A DNA stretch of 64,000 nt from Pogonophryne albipinna (Eukaryota; Chordata; Actinopteri; Perciformes; Artedidraconidae). Below the pieces are notes generated by a model, which saw only the letters and a list, made by a program, of their open reading frames with translations, was not told the origin of the DNA and ran no database searches. Where the stretch lies: assembly GCA_028583405.1 (NCBI GenBank), contig CM053246.1, positions 5,425,620-5,489,619 of the forward strand. The letters run 5' to 3'. Shown piece by piece: positions 1 through 13,540 of the stretch. A program made the position numbers and the translations under genes. Positions within the stretch are counted from its first letter, which is position 1. Every line of letters starts with the position of its first letter.

Positions 1-1860
1 ATACAAATAGTCCTTGTTTTTTAGACGTCTTGGTACAGAAACTAGTTCACACTTTGTTATAGCTAAATACAAGACTATAGTCTTTGAGAATAGGACTGAA
101 ATAGATCCCAATCACATTGTGTGGTTAAAGTAAAATAACGTCAGGACCCAAACAAAGGAAAATGCCTTTAACTGGCAGCAGCACAGCTCAAGCTAAACCT
201 TGTTTCCAATCTTTCCAATGAGTTTCTCCACTCATCTCTCTCAAGCTCCACCAGGTGTTTTTTTCCTACTCTCCTCCAATCTCGCATGTTGTTGTTCCGG
301 GGGAAAAAGCGAGGCTGACAGCTTGAGGAAGTCTGATGTCCTGGCACTTATAGCCCTGGCAGAGGAGTGGATAATGCAGTGAAGTGAGGGATGTGGAGAG
401 AGAGAGATAGAAAGAGAGCCTGGGGGAAGCAGAATACTGCACATGCATATGGTCCTCTCCTGGTTAGCCTCTCCTCCTTCCTCCTCATCACTTATGGCCC
501 CTCGCAACCCCGTCTTATGGCACCTTTGCCAATAAGAATGGGCAAGGCAGCTGTAACCAAGCATGCTCAAGGCCACTGACCTGGAAACGTGGCTCAAACC
601 TAGCAAGCCCACTCACTAGCCCCTACTGGATTTATATGGCCGGGAGAATGTGAACCCCACCCCCCTCCATATCACACTGTCCATAACACTGGCAGTATTA
701 TTATTGTCCAAAAGGATTGCGCAAACGCTCAGTCTAAATATGTATACGAGCATGACAAGGCAGATTAAAATGTCAATATTTATCCAACACATTTTGTCAC
801 GTTAGCATCAGCGCTAAGTGAAGTGAACGCTTCAAAAGCTTTGCATGTCAAGAGTGTATGTTTTGAGGGTTTTCTTGAAGGTGCTCGACTATAATTGTCT
901 TTAGTTGGCTATGATGGATGTATTAAGACACATTTCCGACCGCATCCTCTTCCCTTTCCGTCTTTACTTTAATTCATCACATGTCTGTATGATATCACAC
1001 AGTGTGACAATTTCTTAACAAGGCATACTTCAAATTCATTCATCAATAGCCCATCACTTCAGAAATGTCTCTCAGAAAGAAAATGGGCACGCCATGTTTG
1101 TTCAACGGCTCGGAATGAGTGAAATTAACAAAGATGATGTGACACTATCTGTCATCAGCCATTACAAATCAATGGGCTCTGGGCGCGCTCTGGCTTATTC
1201 CCAGTGGTTTTACTTCCTTAAAAGTACAGCAGGTATTTTAATGCGTGATGAAAGGGCTCGTTTCATAGCCGAGCATGAAATATGAGGGACATGTGACGAC
1301 TGCAATGCGACCTCCTGTCTCGGAAAACCGTTCGCCGAGACGAGATGAGAAATCAAGCGTCACTTTTGAGATGTGACGACGGGGCTTTAAACTGAAGTTT
1401 CTTAACTTGTGTCACGTTTAGAAACAATTAGAGCCCATTGATGTTTGATGGTGGAGCGGAGGACTGCTCATTTTAGACGTTTAGCATTTCAAGTACGCTG
1501 ACACATTCGACTTAAGACAAAAGGCTGCATTGTACTGACGGTGAAATGACAGACATTGCTTTCGCTTGTCTTACACCTGTGTCGTAATCAACCTACTTCA
1601 GCACAAAACAAGTAAAGGTGACCTACATTTGCTCCATATCGCCCATTGATGTTACTCCTTTCATTCTATTATGATACATATACATATGACAACATGGCAC
1701 TGATTTGAAGTAGGATGTTCGCCGCATTGTTGTTGCTTGATCATTTATTTCTGAACTACTTTAATACCATAGAAAAGTTAGATAAAGGCCCTCTGCCAGA
1801 CAAAGGTCACTCAGCCAAGAGCATGGAGAACATTCTCCCGCTCCCCATCCCGTTTCTTTA
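1..1860. other. gene-free DNA, nothing decisive
   Basis: No coding exon, RNA gene or repeat is recognised. ORFs here are short and lack domain-like sequence. 640-665 is C-rich, and several TAATT/ATTA motifs occur. Confidence 0.5.
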
Positions 1861-3720
1861 GAAGTGTGGGCGGAGCATTAGGGTGTCTCTCACACTCTCT
1901 CTCCCTGACACACTCCCGCCGCACTGCTGTCCTCAGCATCTCCGTGGGGCGGTGACTAATTGCCCCCGTAAATCACTGTGCAGGCCGCGCGATCCTCCGT
2001 TTATTTGTCCTGACAGTAATTTAGTGCTTGCTCTTTTACACACTTGTCATCGCGTGTTTTTCCTCACATTAGAGGCTGGTGGAAAAAGGACGGTAATTAA
2101 CGGTGCGACGCACGCTCGCCACCGCTCTTTCATCATAGTGTGATAATTGTGCTCCTTGTCTGTCACAGTAACCTCTCAGTTTCCCTGGAACTTGCTCGGT
2201 GCTATTTGTCAACCCTGAGAAATAGGGAGGATTCCGGGGGCCCTGGCTGCGACTCAGCTCGCTGCCGGTTTTCCTATTTGTATCGAGGCCGGGTCATTTA
2301 TTTTTCACACAAAACTTGTCAGAAATATTAGCCCTATCCTGCGCAGGAAGATAAAAGATATATGGTAAACACACCTGAGTGCTTGATAGCTACGGAGTTC
2401 CAAACCCTCCTACGCTTTTTTATTTCCTGCTTCTTTTTTGTTCCTGCAAAGGAGGGGAGGTCGCAGAGGAGTTGGCGGGGACAGCCTAATAAACAGTTCT
2501 TCCATTCATAGTGCTGAGATGCAATAGCCAGGGCAGTGGGGATGCACAGAACAGCTGAGACCATAGAAAAGACATTCAATGAGCTAATGTATTAACAGGA
2601 AAGCCCAGTCCTCTCATCTCTTTAGAATGTACAGGGAGTAATGCAGTGTAGAAGCTGCAGATAGAACTTGTCATATTCTATTTTTATCAGCCGCGGCAGG
2701 TGATTCACTGTCTGCCTTGTTATCCTCTGCTGCTCCATGCTGCGGATGCACAGTATCCATCACCCATAACCTGCACCCCAGAGGTTAAGTCATCAATAAC
2801 TTTGCTGCCGAAAATATTGCAGAGGACTTGGAGGTTTGCGTAAGGTCCTTTGACTGGCTGTCCACGCCCCCCCCCCCTCCTCCTCCTGGGTTTTTTAATA
2901 TCTTTATTCTCCTGTCACAGACAGGGGCTAATGGGATGTGTGGTCAAGATTTCAGGATCCATCACTGGCTTGCTGAAGAATTAGCATGGGCCCTATGCAT
3001 CACCTGCCAGAGCTGTCAGGCTGCTGTCTCCCGCGCTTCATTATAGCCCTGGCACTGTGCTGCCTGTCTCCCCTCAGCGCTCGCTTCTTCCCAGCCAGGA
3101 AGCACGGCGGGGGAGAAAAAAAAGGCCCCTACCACGCCCCTCAATGTCAGCCCTGGTCACCAGCCACTAAATTAGGATACACTGTCGCGCTTTCAGAAAT
3201 TAGGAAGAGGAACGAACAGAGCTTCTGTCTCTCGGAGGCAAGCGGTTCTCCCTCCCTCCTCTTATCCTCTCTCTGACAGAGCTTCTTCTTTATCACAAGT
3301 AAAAAGTCTTTAAAACTATTAGGCTAATTACGCAGCATTTGGCCCCTGTCGCGCTGAAGGAACTGTTTGATTACTCATGGCCCTCTGGTTGGGAGTAGAG
3401 GGTACTGCTCTCATTTTTTGGTGGCTAACCCCCTTGTGCCTCATTCAGAGGCTGGACCCAGAAACCCCCCCCGAGAGCCATCCTTTATGTCTCCTCTGCA
3501 GCGCGGATTAGACCGGCAGTGCTAAGAAGGTCACGGTGAAAATGAAGAGAGCAAAGCAGGACTACAGCTGGGGACCCGGCCCCGGTCCTCTCCCCTCTCC
3601 CTCTCTTATTAGCAAATCAAAGCTGCCTCCGGAAAGATTCACACTGCTCACCTGATTTTGTCCTTTTCCGCTAATCACATAGCCACTTTGCCTTGACTGA
3701 CAGTTTTCTTTATAATTGGC
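1860..3720. promoter_or_regulatory. candidate conserved non-coding cluster
   Basis: Balanced GC, low repeat content and dense TAATT/ATTA homeobox-type motifs (for example near 1955, 2020, 2980 and 3320) set this block apart from AT-rich neighbours. No open frame looks coding. Such tracts in fish usually mark enhancers of developmental genes. By synteny with mammals the target could be barhl2. This is inference from composition only. Confidence 0.4.
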
Positions 3721-5110
3721 CCATGATCTGGCAAGGATCTAATAACCAGAAAATCCCCTCTGAGGGTCCGCCGGGCTTGGGCGACCTGTCTACACACACA
3801 CACACACACTCACGCTCTGCCTCCACCATCCCCCTAACACCATCTGCAAAGGGCCGTTGCCATGCCACAGTGTTTGTGCACAACAGCGGCGAACTAATCT
3901 TAACGTTCAATAACTGTGTGAATATTCAATGAGCGGCCCAGGCAGAGGATCCACAGTAGCACACTCTAATTACTGTTCATTTGCCAGAGTATCAAAGCCT
4001 AATTACTGTTCATTTTAATGCTCGAGAGAAAAGGGAGGAGAGTCAAGGCGGGGTTAGGGGAAGATGCCCTCCAGAGATCAGTCAGTCAGTCTTTATCCGT
4101 CTCACCGCCGTGTCTCCGCTGCATTCATTGTCTTTCTGCGAGTCTGTGTACATCCTGCCGGTATCCCTGCGCCTGTGTGTTTTATTGTGCGAGCAAACAT
4201 TCAGAATTTCTTCAAACAAACACGTTAATCAATCACAGAGACAGCTTAGAGGAGAGGAGAAAAAAGAGAAGACATGAGAGCACGAGACGAAGGCACGAGA
4301 CAGGGTCCATAATCCTGAGCTTATTGTTTCCTTTCCCTTTTTTATCTGTTTAATGTGTTTTGGGTAAATATCAGACAAGGGAAGGGAGGGGACTGCCGTC
4401 ATATTGTCTTTGCCTTCACCAGAAGAAAGCTCCTTTTTTTCCCTCCTCCTCCTCTTCTTCTTCCCTCTCACCTAATCCTGACAGAAGCCACCACAATCAC
4501 TATCTGCCACCCATTTGACAGATTCTGTCACCAATTAGCAGCTAAATCAGCCTCTCCCCAAACAAGAAAACGATGCAATTTATATGTCTTATAAATCATT
4601 ATTTAGAGCTCGTCTAAGTGGGTTTTCTTCCCTTCTGCTTCACACTCTCACTCCTTCACATTTGAAAACAGATGAGTGTTGGCTCGCTGGTCCTCTCAGA
4701 TCTCTGGGCCCCTGTCAGGGAGGAGACCCCTTTGGGCGGGAAACAAACCCTGTCTTCCCCTATCAGGAAGTTTATCTTGTGAGTCTTCTACCCCTTGCTA
4801 TACAACATTTACAAGGCATTGACAAACCCCTTTAATGAGGCACACGAAGCTGTTTGCAGGCTTTCCGCGTGATAGGATGTTAAATGCAAAGCTGCATGCA
4901 ACATGCGTGCTTTGTTATCATTCAATCTGCTTGGGACCGCAAACTGGTCATTATCCAGCCATTATTTTCCCTGATTTACAATCGCGGGTGGAGGAGGTGA
5001 TTGCTGGGGCTTGTTCTCCCCTCGGTGGGATGGATTGGAACCAGCTTGAAAATTAGCATTTACATGATCCGGCTGAGCAGCTTATTAGATCTGGATATTT
5101 ATTTTCCACT
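3720..5110. promoter_or_regulatory. candidate conserved non-coding block
   Basis: Continuation of the regulatory-looking tract, with a short CA repeat at 3792-3809. The repeated ctaattactgttcattt phrase (3967-3982 and 3999-4015) and blocks at 4480-4560 and 4910-5070 have the texture of conserved elements. No gene is visible. Confidence 0.38.
3792..3809. repeat. (CA)n microsatellite
   Basis: About nine uninterrupted CA units. Confidence 0.9.
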
Positions 5111-7763
5111 TAAAGCGATGTTTGATTACACTTTAATAAAGAAACAGGGAAAGCACTGAGCTGGCTGGGACTAACTGATCCAGGCCAGTGCTTTCTCTGG
5201 GATTGTGTGTAATGAAATGAGAGGGACACAATATACAGAAGCTTAGGTAGTTTATAACTGAAACGCAGATGAAGATGATAAGTAGGACAACAACAGGGGG
5301 ATGCATGGGGAAGACCCCACAAAAACCATATTCATTCCCTCAACACGGCTAACGTGTTATTGTGTGACAAAAGGAAATCATAAAGGATTAATAGAATATT
5401 CTAAACCAACATTCAGATCAGACTGAGATACTGACAGGTTTAACCTACTGTTAGGAGGAACAACACCAAACATGCAACCTATGAAATGTGTTGTGATCCA
5501 CAACGTGTGCTGTACCAAAGTGTAACTACAAACAAATCCAACACAAGGCTACATAAAGACCAAATAAAGACTTGAAAGGGATTTCACCTTCACTGTTTAA
5601 TGCTGCTCAGACTTCCACACAGAGACTGCTCAGTAATGAAATACGACTAATTGCACCAACTCAGAGAAATGTGCTCTAAAACTAGATTATTTGCAATATG
5701 CTTTAATCTGATTTTTATTCTCACAAAAAAGGATGAATTATAGGTTTGAAAGAGAAACAGAAAATAGCAAAATATCAGTAATGTTGCATGTTTAATCCAA
5801 CCAAGCACTGAAACAGAAAGACATTTAGTTTAAGCTGAATATTTTCACAATTTGGAAACTGGATACAGAAAATCACATAAAATAATTTGTATTTAATCAT
5901 ATATCAGAATAGTTTTTTTTCTGTTTATATACTGATCACTTTATACAAATTGTTTCACCTATAATGTGGTCTATATAGTGACAATATGAGTCAAGTTCTA
6001 GACAAAAAATGTCTCCGCTGTTAAAAAGAGTTTTCAACATTGGTTTACGGATGTCTTATGGGAGTATTGGGTTTACAAGATATTGCAGCACTGACAAAGT
6101 GTATTGAGATGTCCTATATTTAGGCTTATGTTGCCATGCTATGAATAAGAATTAGTTTTTGGTAACAACAAACTTGTAAAAATTCGTAAAACTACGTAAT
6201 TCTTCCTGTGATTGGCTTTAAAATGTTGCTGTTGGAAACTGTTAAACTGAGATTAAAAGGTGCACGCCGAAAGACTGTTTTTCTCAACATATATAAGTGA
6301 CAGTATAAGTTATGTCTTGAAATGTAAATAACAGAGTGCTGAAACCCAAGAGAGATGAGATCATTTTTGCATTAAGATCTCAATTAAAAGGGGTATTGGC
6401 TGGAGTTCAACCAAAAAACTATAAAGTGACTCAATAGGCCGTTCCTTTGGGGCCAGCGGTAAACTCTTCATGGTGTTAGTAATTGAATAACTATTGACAC
6501 CGTCTGTAAAAAATAAAAGCACATATGGGAATATCAAACAAATGAGCATGTCAGTCCAAACTAAAATGGAGAATACTATAAGACTAGGCTACGTAATTGT
6601 TTATGGACATTTGCTTTAAGTGTAGTGATGTTACGCTTGACATGATCAATATTTGCCTCGGGAAGCCATTCATAACCCAGTCACAGTTGATGAATAAGTC
6701 ACAATCGTAGTGTATCTCTGGTGTAAAGCAAAGGGTCATGATCCCTGATGGGGGTGGTGTCTGTATCTCATTTCTGGACTTCAACATGATGCATGTGATC
6801 CAAACAATAGCCTTATTTGTGCCACACACACCCGAAGCAGTGCACCTCACCGAGACCAGACAAAAGGTTGATACCAAACACTTGAGAAGTCATAAACTTA
6901 AGTTAGAACTTCACTACAGCTGGCTCAAATACACACACCTATCCACACGCACACACTGCACATAATCCCTCTCTCCTGGCTCCTGTAACGGCTGCTTGTG
7001 GTCCACCGAGCAGCCGAGGCACAGAGAGAAAATGCAGAGGTGAGCCTTTGGCCTAGAGTGCCCCTCATTTAAGACGATCGACAAAATCAATAAAGTGAAG
7101 TATGTTTCCGCGCTCTTTTGGCTCTGTTCCCGCTCCTCGAGCATTCCCTCAAGAAACCTACTCCAGCTGAGTTCTGTTACTGCAGCTCTTCCCCCATGAG
7201 TATACATCCTCAACCACTCCATCTTCCCCTCAGCAAGTGAACACTCCACCAACACAAAATATATGGTGCTGTCTTTATGGTTAATGCAGTGGTGAAAAAC
7301 AAGAACCAAGTAACAGCTTCAGTTATAGACCAAAAACACAGTGGTGTTACACAAACACTTTAAAAAGGAAGTAGTTTATTATCATTCAGGAGTCAAACAA
7401 ATGCTGGTGGCAACACCTCAATTAAAAGGGACAAAGAAAATGTAATGTAGTGCTATAGCCTATAGCGTTTGTAATGTTAGCTACTGATTGGCTATTGAAG
7501 TATGACTGGAGGGAAAAGCAACTAAATGATGATGCAATATAAAGAAACTTTAATATCTATTGTTTCCAAGACATATCACATTGCTAATTAGCACTATACA
7601 CACAAAGCACGGCTGAGGCGGACGGGTTTTTGTTGTTTTGGTCTTAACAAAAGAGTTGGAATAATAACAGTTAGTCTAACAGGATATTTCAAAAATGTTT
7701 TTCATTGCATGGCCTGAGATCTACTTCATATAGTAAACTAGTCTCTTCACTCGGGTGTTTTTC
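5110..7763. other. AT-rich gene-free DNA
   Basis: No coding exon or complete mobile element is recognised. Open frames are short and without domain signal. Confidence 0.5.
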
Positions 7764-9697
7764 TACAGGCCCTAAAAACGGCAGTCATTAAACGGCTCTT
7801 AAAAAATAATAATAATCTAGATGCTTCAGTGATGAACAATTACAGGCCCATATCAAACCTGCCATTTCTAGGTAAAATCATTGAAAAAGTTGTTTTTCAA
7901 CAGTTGAGTAATTTATTGCAATTAAATAACTGTTTAGATGTGTTCCAATCAGGCTTTCGTCCAAACCACAGCACTGAGACTGCTCTTGTAAAGGTCTTCA
8001 ATGACATCCACTTAAACAGACATTGACAGAACTTCAGTGTTAGTATTATTAGATCTCAGTGCTGCGTTTGACACTGTTGACCACAGCATATTACAAGACC
8101 GACTAGAAAACTGGGTGGGACTTTCTGCAACAGTTCTAAACTGTTTTGAATCCTACTTAAAGGACAGAAACAACTTTGTTTCTATAGGTAAATACACATC
8201 CGAGTTGACAAATATGACATGTGGGGTTCCTCAAGGCTCCATCTTGGGGCCTCTTCTCTTTAACATCTACATGCTACCACTGGCTCAGATAATGAAAAAC
8301 AACAAAATAAGTTACAATAGCTATGCGGATGACACATACATTTACATAACCATTTCAACAGGTTAAACACCGAGTAAGTGCATTGAACAAATCAATAACT
8401 GGATGTTTCAGAACTTTCTCCAATTAAACAAAGATAAATGTGAAGCTGACCGTTGAGCGGCCCAGAACAAGCAAAGAGGCAGAGGCAGAACGTCCAAAAT
8501 ACAACCCCGTGTGGGCATTTATTACTCACGGGCACATGACACAGCCTCAATCTTGCTGTTCACGTGAGCACAGTCACCAGCCACAAGGATCTCACACACA
8601 CATCACAAAATAGGAAACACAGAGCCTAAATACCCACACTAATTAACCCAACAAGACACAGGTGAGGGGGGAGGAGACAAGACAGGGCACCAGGTGCACA
8701 CAATCAACAGCAACAGACATGGGGAAAGGGAACACTTTTCAAAATAAAACACATGTGCAATATACAAAGCCCGAAGCCGTCAGTCCACAGTGACAAAGCC
8801 ATCTTCGTCACAATAAAACTGAGGTAATGGTTTTTGGAGCCAAGGCAGAACGTATAAAAGTTAGCGCTGAGCTTCAGTCTGCAATGTTCAAAACAACAGA
8901 TAAAGCCAGAAATCTAGGTGTAGTCATGGACTCTGACCTGAATTTCAACAGTCACATTAAAACAGTTACTAAATCAGCCTACTATCACCTAAAGAATATA
9001 TCTAGGATTAAAAGACTAATGTCACAGCAGGATTTGGAAAAACTTGTCCATGCTTTTATCTTCAGTAGACTGGACTACTGTAATGGTGTCTTTACAGGTC
9101 TCACTAAAAAATCTATTAGAAAGCTGCAGCTAATTCAGAACGCTGCTGCTCGAGTCCTCACTAACACTAAGAAAGTGGATCACATCACTCCTGTTCTGAA
9201 GTCTTTACACTGGCTTCCTGTGTGTCAAATAGATTTCAAAATACTGCTGCTGGTTTATAAAGCTTTGAATGGTTTAGGCCCAAAATACATTTCTGATCTT
9301 CTGCTAAATTATGAACCATCCAGATCTCTCAGTTCTTCAGGGACTGGTCAGCTTTCTGTCCCCAGAGTCAGAACTAAACATGGAGAAGCAGCGTTCAGTT
9401 ATTATGCTCCAAATATCTGGAACAAACTCCCAGAAAGCTGCAGGTCCGCTGCAACTCTTACTACTTTTAAATCCAGGCTGTAGACTTTTCTTTTTGCCGC
9501 TGCTTTTAATTGAACTATTCATATCTTAAACTGCACTGTAACTTTTATTCATGTATTTGTTCTTTTAATGTTTATTTTATTATCTTTGCTTTTTAATGAC
9601 TGTTTTTAAATGCCATTTTCTTAATGTCTTTCATTTTTGTAAAGCTCTTTGAATTGCCTTGTGTTGAAAGGTGCTATATAAATAAACTTGCCTTGCC
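7764..9697 (+). mobile_element. L2-type LINE, 5'-truncated, broken reverse transcriptase
   Basis: Reverse transcriptase blocks appear in order: NYRPISNLPFLGKIIEKVV (about 7834), SGFRPNHSTETAL (7952), LLDLSAAFDTVDHS (8044), GVPQGSILGPLLF (8223) and the YADDT catalytic motif (about 8323). The thumb and tail region follows at 8827-9483 (LDYCNGVF, LQLIQNAAARVL, HWLPV). The 3' end is GGTGCTATATAAATAAACTTG with a CCTTG-rich tail, as in fish L2/CR1-group elements. It is dead: a frameshift near 8020, a stop after 8364, a solo LTR insertion, and no endonuclease part. Confidence 0.9.
8439..8812 (-). mobile_element. solo LTR inserted in the L2 LINE
   Basis: A 374-bp insert starts TGTGA and ends TCACA, flanked by the exact 5-bp duplication ATAAA (8434-8438 and 8813-8817). 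Removing it with one duplication restores the LINE frame KDK-TEVMVFG. On the minus strand it has a TATTTAG box-like motif (about 8620) and an AATAAA signal (about 8520). TG...CA ends plus a 5-bp duplication indicate an LTR retroelement of Gypsy/BEL/ERV type. No internal genes remain, so the left-over of LTR-LTR recombination is the simplest reading. Confidence 0.82.
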
Positions 9698-10030
9698 TTA
9701 AAGAATTGACCTGAACAATAGATAAAAAGGGTTCCTGAACATTACAATTCATCATGTACAAACCTTGTCTTTTCTGTTCAAAATGTAATGTCTTTCTAAT
9801 GGATTTCACCAAAATACCAACCTTCTGCTACCAGAGAGAAAGTCATTAGATCACCAAAATCCAGATTCATCCTTTTAAGACTATTGTACAAAAGGCTCAC
9901 CTAATAGCAAGAAGCATCAGACACTTAACCCGTAGCTAGCACTCTTCCTTTTGGAACCACACACATTTCAATAATGCTGTAATACCTGAATGCCTGTGCA
10001 TCCATATCTGTATTTATATTCAGTTATTAA
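9698..10030. other. unassigned gap between repeats
   Basis: No feature is recognised in this ~330-bp stretch. Confidence 0.5.
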
Positions 10031-10086
10031 TAGATCCTTAAAAAGTACTATATAAATAACATGTATTATTATTATTATTATTATTA
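10030..10086 (+). mobile_element. L2-type LINE/SINE 3' tail with (ATT)n
   Basis: AAAGTACTATATAAATAACATG followed by an ATT run is the usual 3' end of L2-group elements. The ATT run resumes at 12592 on the other side of the foldback element, so the foldback inserted into this tail. Confidence 0.6.
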
Positions 10087-12591
10087 CAACCCGGTATCAA
10101 CCCAAGACGTGAACATGTGAAGATTTCGTCCCTTCAAACGTGACAGTTACACGGTATTGTTAACCCATGTTAACCAGTGGAGAAATACCCGGAAATGCCA
10201 AGCAAATGCTACCCCGACGGTCGGTTGTTATTGTCAATATTAATATAATAATGATTTATTTTTTAATAGTAACACTTGATTACGCTGTTGTTCTTGTTGC
10301 CCCAGCTGGTCGACACCTCTTTTAGCAGAAACAAAGGCTACATTAATGTATTAAATCGATGTTAATCCATGCGTGTGGATGTGGAATTAACGGACGTGAC
10401 GTTGTGCGATTGCGTTGCCAGACAACAGCTTCGGTTCATGTTAATTTACAAACTCTTCCACTACAACCGTAGTTATATTTAAAAACATGTTAGAAGGCCT
10501 CACGAAATACTTTAATGCAAATTAAAATGTAAATGTGAAGGAATGTGTGTATAACAAAATACATCCATCATAAACGAAACCGGAAACAGACGTAGGCAAG
10601 ATCCTCAGCTCGATGATTGGATGGTTTAGCCGCAATGCACGCTGGGATTTGGTATTTATGCGATGTGAAAATAATACTTTATTCCGAGTGTGCTTGCTTT
10701 TCTCTTTGAAAGTAATCACCTAACGGCATTGTAATACACCGTTTGGCTGCATTACATATTACATATCTGCTGTAGTTCTCTATTTATAGAGCCCTGATGA
10801 GAAGACTTCTAGACAAACATGAAGAACTGCCGCCAAAACTGAAAACGTGACGTGGATCATAAATATATCAGCAATTAAACAACATCTTACATTTATTTTC
10901 ACACAATACGTCTCCTTGCAGTATCAACACTAATTCGGCTGACTTTTATATTTGATCCAATTGGTAGATAGGCTGTATTTACACCATAACGGTGCACAGC
11001 TGATAGAAAGGGACACCTGGCGGTTAAAGCACGTTATTACATTTTATTATTTTATTATTAGATATTAATAGGATCCCTATAAAGTATATTCATTACTCGT
11101 TATTCTCTACTAATAGTTAATTAAAGACTGTATATCATGACTATTTTGCACATCCCTTTCAAGATTTCAAGATTTTCTAAGGTTTATTGACATATCATAT
11201 TATACACAACTACGTTGTAAAACTTGGGTCGCAGGTTCCTCAACAGTGTATTACAAGACATCTATCAATATGTGTGTATACCTCCACCATTAAACTGTCA
11301 CATTCTGCAAATTTCTTATACTATCTACATACATCTTATAAGAGTATAATACATATGTATAATATCAGTTAAAATAAGTGCTTAAAATTACACACACAAT
11401 ATTTATCTGTGGATACAAATGTCACTGTGTGTGCTGTGTGCTCTGCATGTGTGACCATTAAAGAGGGTTTCATCCCTCCATATTCTTCTTCTATACCCCC
11501 AAAGCTTTTTTCTTCTTCAAAAGAAGACCTTAACATAAAGTATTCTTTAATGTTTAAATTAAGCCTTATTAGTTTGTCTGTTTTGCACATCCTCCTATTA
11601 ATATCTTTTTTTATATTAAAAACAAAGACCTTTATGGTGTAAATACAGCCTATCTACCAATTGGATCAAATATAAAAGTCAGCTGAATTAGTGTTGATAC
11701 TGCAAGGAGACGTATTGTGTGAAAAGAAATGTAAGATGTTGTTTAATTGCTGATATATTTATGATCCACGTCACATTTTCAGTTTTGACGGCAGTTCTTC
11801 CCGTTTGTCTAGAAGTCTTCTCATCAGGGCTCTATAAATAGAGAACTACGGCAGATCTGTAATATTTAATGCAGCCGAACCGTGTATTACAATGCCGTTA
11901 TGTGATGACCTCCAAAGAGAAAAGCAAGAACACTCGGAATAAAGTATTATTTTATTTTTTTAAATGTTTTCGGATTTCACATCGCATAAACACCAAATCC
12001 CAGTGTGCATTGCGGATAAACCATCCAATGATCGAGCTGAGGATCTTGCCTATGTCTGTTTCCGGTTTCGTTTATGACCGATGTATTTTGTTATACACAC
12101 ATTCCTTCACATTTAAATTTTAATTTACATTAAAGTATTTTGTGAGGCCTTCTAACATGTTTTTAAATATAACTACGGTTCTAGTTGAAGAGTTTGTAAA
12201 TTAACATGAACCGAAGCTGTTGCCTGGCAACGCAATTGCACAACGTCACGTTCGTTAATTCCACATCCACACGCATGGATTAACATCGATTTAATACATT
12301 AATGTAGCCTTTGTTTCTGCTAAAAGAGGTGTCAACCAGCTGGGGCAACAAGAACAACAGCGTAATCGAGTGTTACTATTAAAAAATAAATCATCATTAT
12401 ATTAATATTGACAATAACAACCGACCGTCGGGGTAGCATTTGCTTGGCATTTCCGGGTATTTCTCCACTGGTTAACATGGGTTAACAATACCGTGTAACT
12501 GTCACGTTTGAAGGGACGAAATCGTGACATCTTCACGTCTCCCAGCATGGTAAATCGTCTCATGTTCACGTCTTGCCGTGATACCGGGTTG
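10087..12591. mobile_element. foldback DNA element with ~0.9-kb inverted arms
   Basis: The left arm (10087-10989) is the reverse complement of the right arm (11632-12591) with scattered differences and small indels. The ends read CAACCCGGTATC and GATACCGGGTTG. The same peptide-like frame appears in both arms on opposite strands (10522-10719 minus, 11869-12123 plus), which is a direct sign of the inversion. An 8-bp duplication is possible (TATTATTA/TATTACTA), but the ATT microsatellite context makes this uncertain. The 642-bp centre (10990-11631) encodes nothing recognisable. A MULE-like or hAT-like non-autonomous element is possible; superfamily not assigned. Confidence 0.88.
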
Positions 12592-12621
12592 TATTACTAT
12601 CATTATTATTATTATTATTAA
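12592..12621. repeat. (ATT)n tail remnant after the foldback
   Basis: Continues the microsatellite seen at 10069-10086. Confidence 0.7.
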
Positions 12622-13540
12622 AAAAGAGATCCCTCCCTCCCATGTCCTGAATAAACACCCCATATTGCTTTCTATGGTTCTAACCAGCAAGAGCTTCATT
12701 ACAACTACAAAGACATAGTTAAAGAGATATATAAAAGAGAGTATCATCAACAAAGAACAGTTCCAAAAATAATAATTGTTGTTGTCTCAATATTTTGTGT
12801 ATGATTCAAAACTTTAAAGTTTGAGTAAGCCTCAACTCATTAAAAAGCAAGTTGCCTTTTTATGTTTAATATTATTTTTAACATAACTTTTTTTTTTTAC
12901 AGTGATGGTCCTTGTGACATTGTACTGTATATTATCCCCTCACACTATGTTCTGCCTTCCTCTATAAACTAAGACTCCACGAAGATAATCTTTTTAAACA
13001 GATGATGCTTCACTACAAAGTTCTCCTTAAGCACCCCGAAGATAGCTTTGTGCTGAACCATCAACAGTTTCAATAAATATCACATAAGAGGAAAGGTGCA
13101 GCTTTTATTTAAGATTGTATTTAAGATTTTTCATTCATCAGGAACTGGCTTTGTTTTTCTATGACTGAATAATCATTGTAGACATACCAGGTAAGCAGGC
13201 CATGGAGTAAAACTAAGTAGCAGAGGCATTATGTTCGGTGGTTAGCACTGTTCAACAAAACCTGCCAAAACAGAAGTGTGGATGCTGTGATTAGCTAATT
13301 TAACACTTCAGAACGTATGGTTTCATTCACCAAATGATTTCTGTGCTTTTAGCCACATAAACATTTGACTAAATCTTCCTTCTGTGTACAAAATCCAATT
13401 TTGAAATACCTTTTGTCTGATAAGTCCTATTTGAGGTGTGAGAGATGAGGGGGGAAACAAAGCTTGAGTCTGTAAGGTCAAATCTTTGGGTTCATAGACC
13501 CCGAGGAGGTAAATTGATTGTAGAGTGTTAGGGGAGGGGT
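12622..13540. other. gene-free DNA
   Basis: AT-rich; nothing recognised. Confidence 0.5.

Noticed and set aside
241..612. 123-codon minus frame near the window start
   Set aside because: No domain, low-complexity serine/leucine composition, no splice context. Overlaps other chance frames on both strands.
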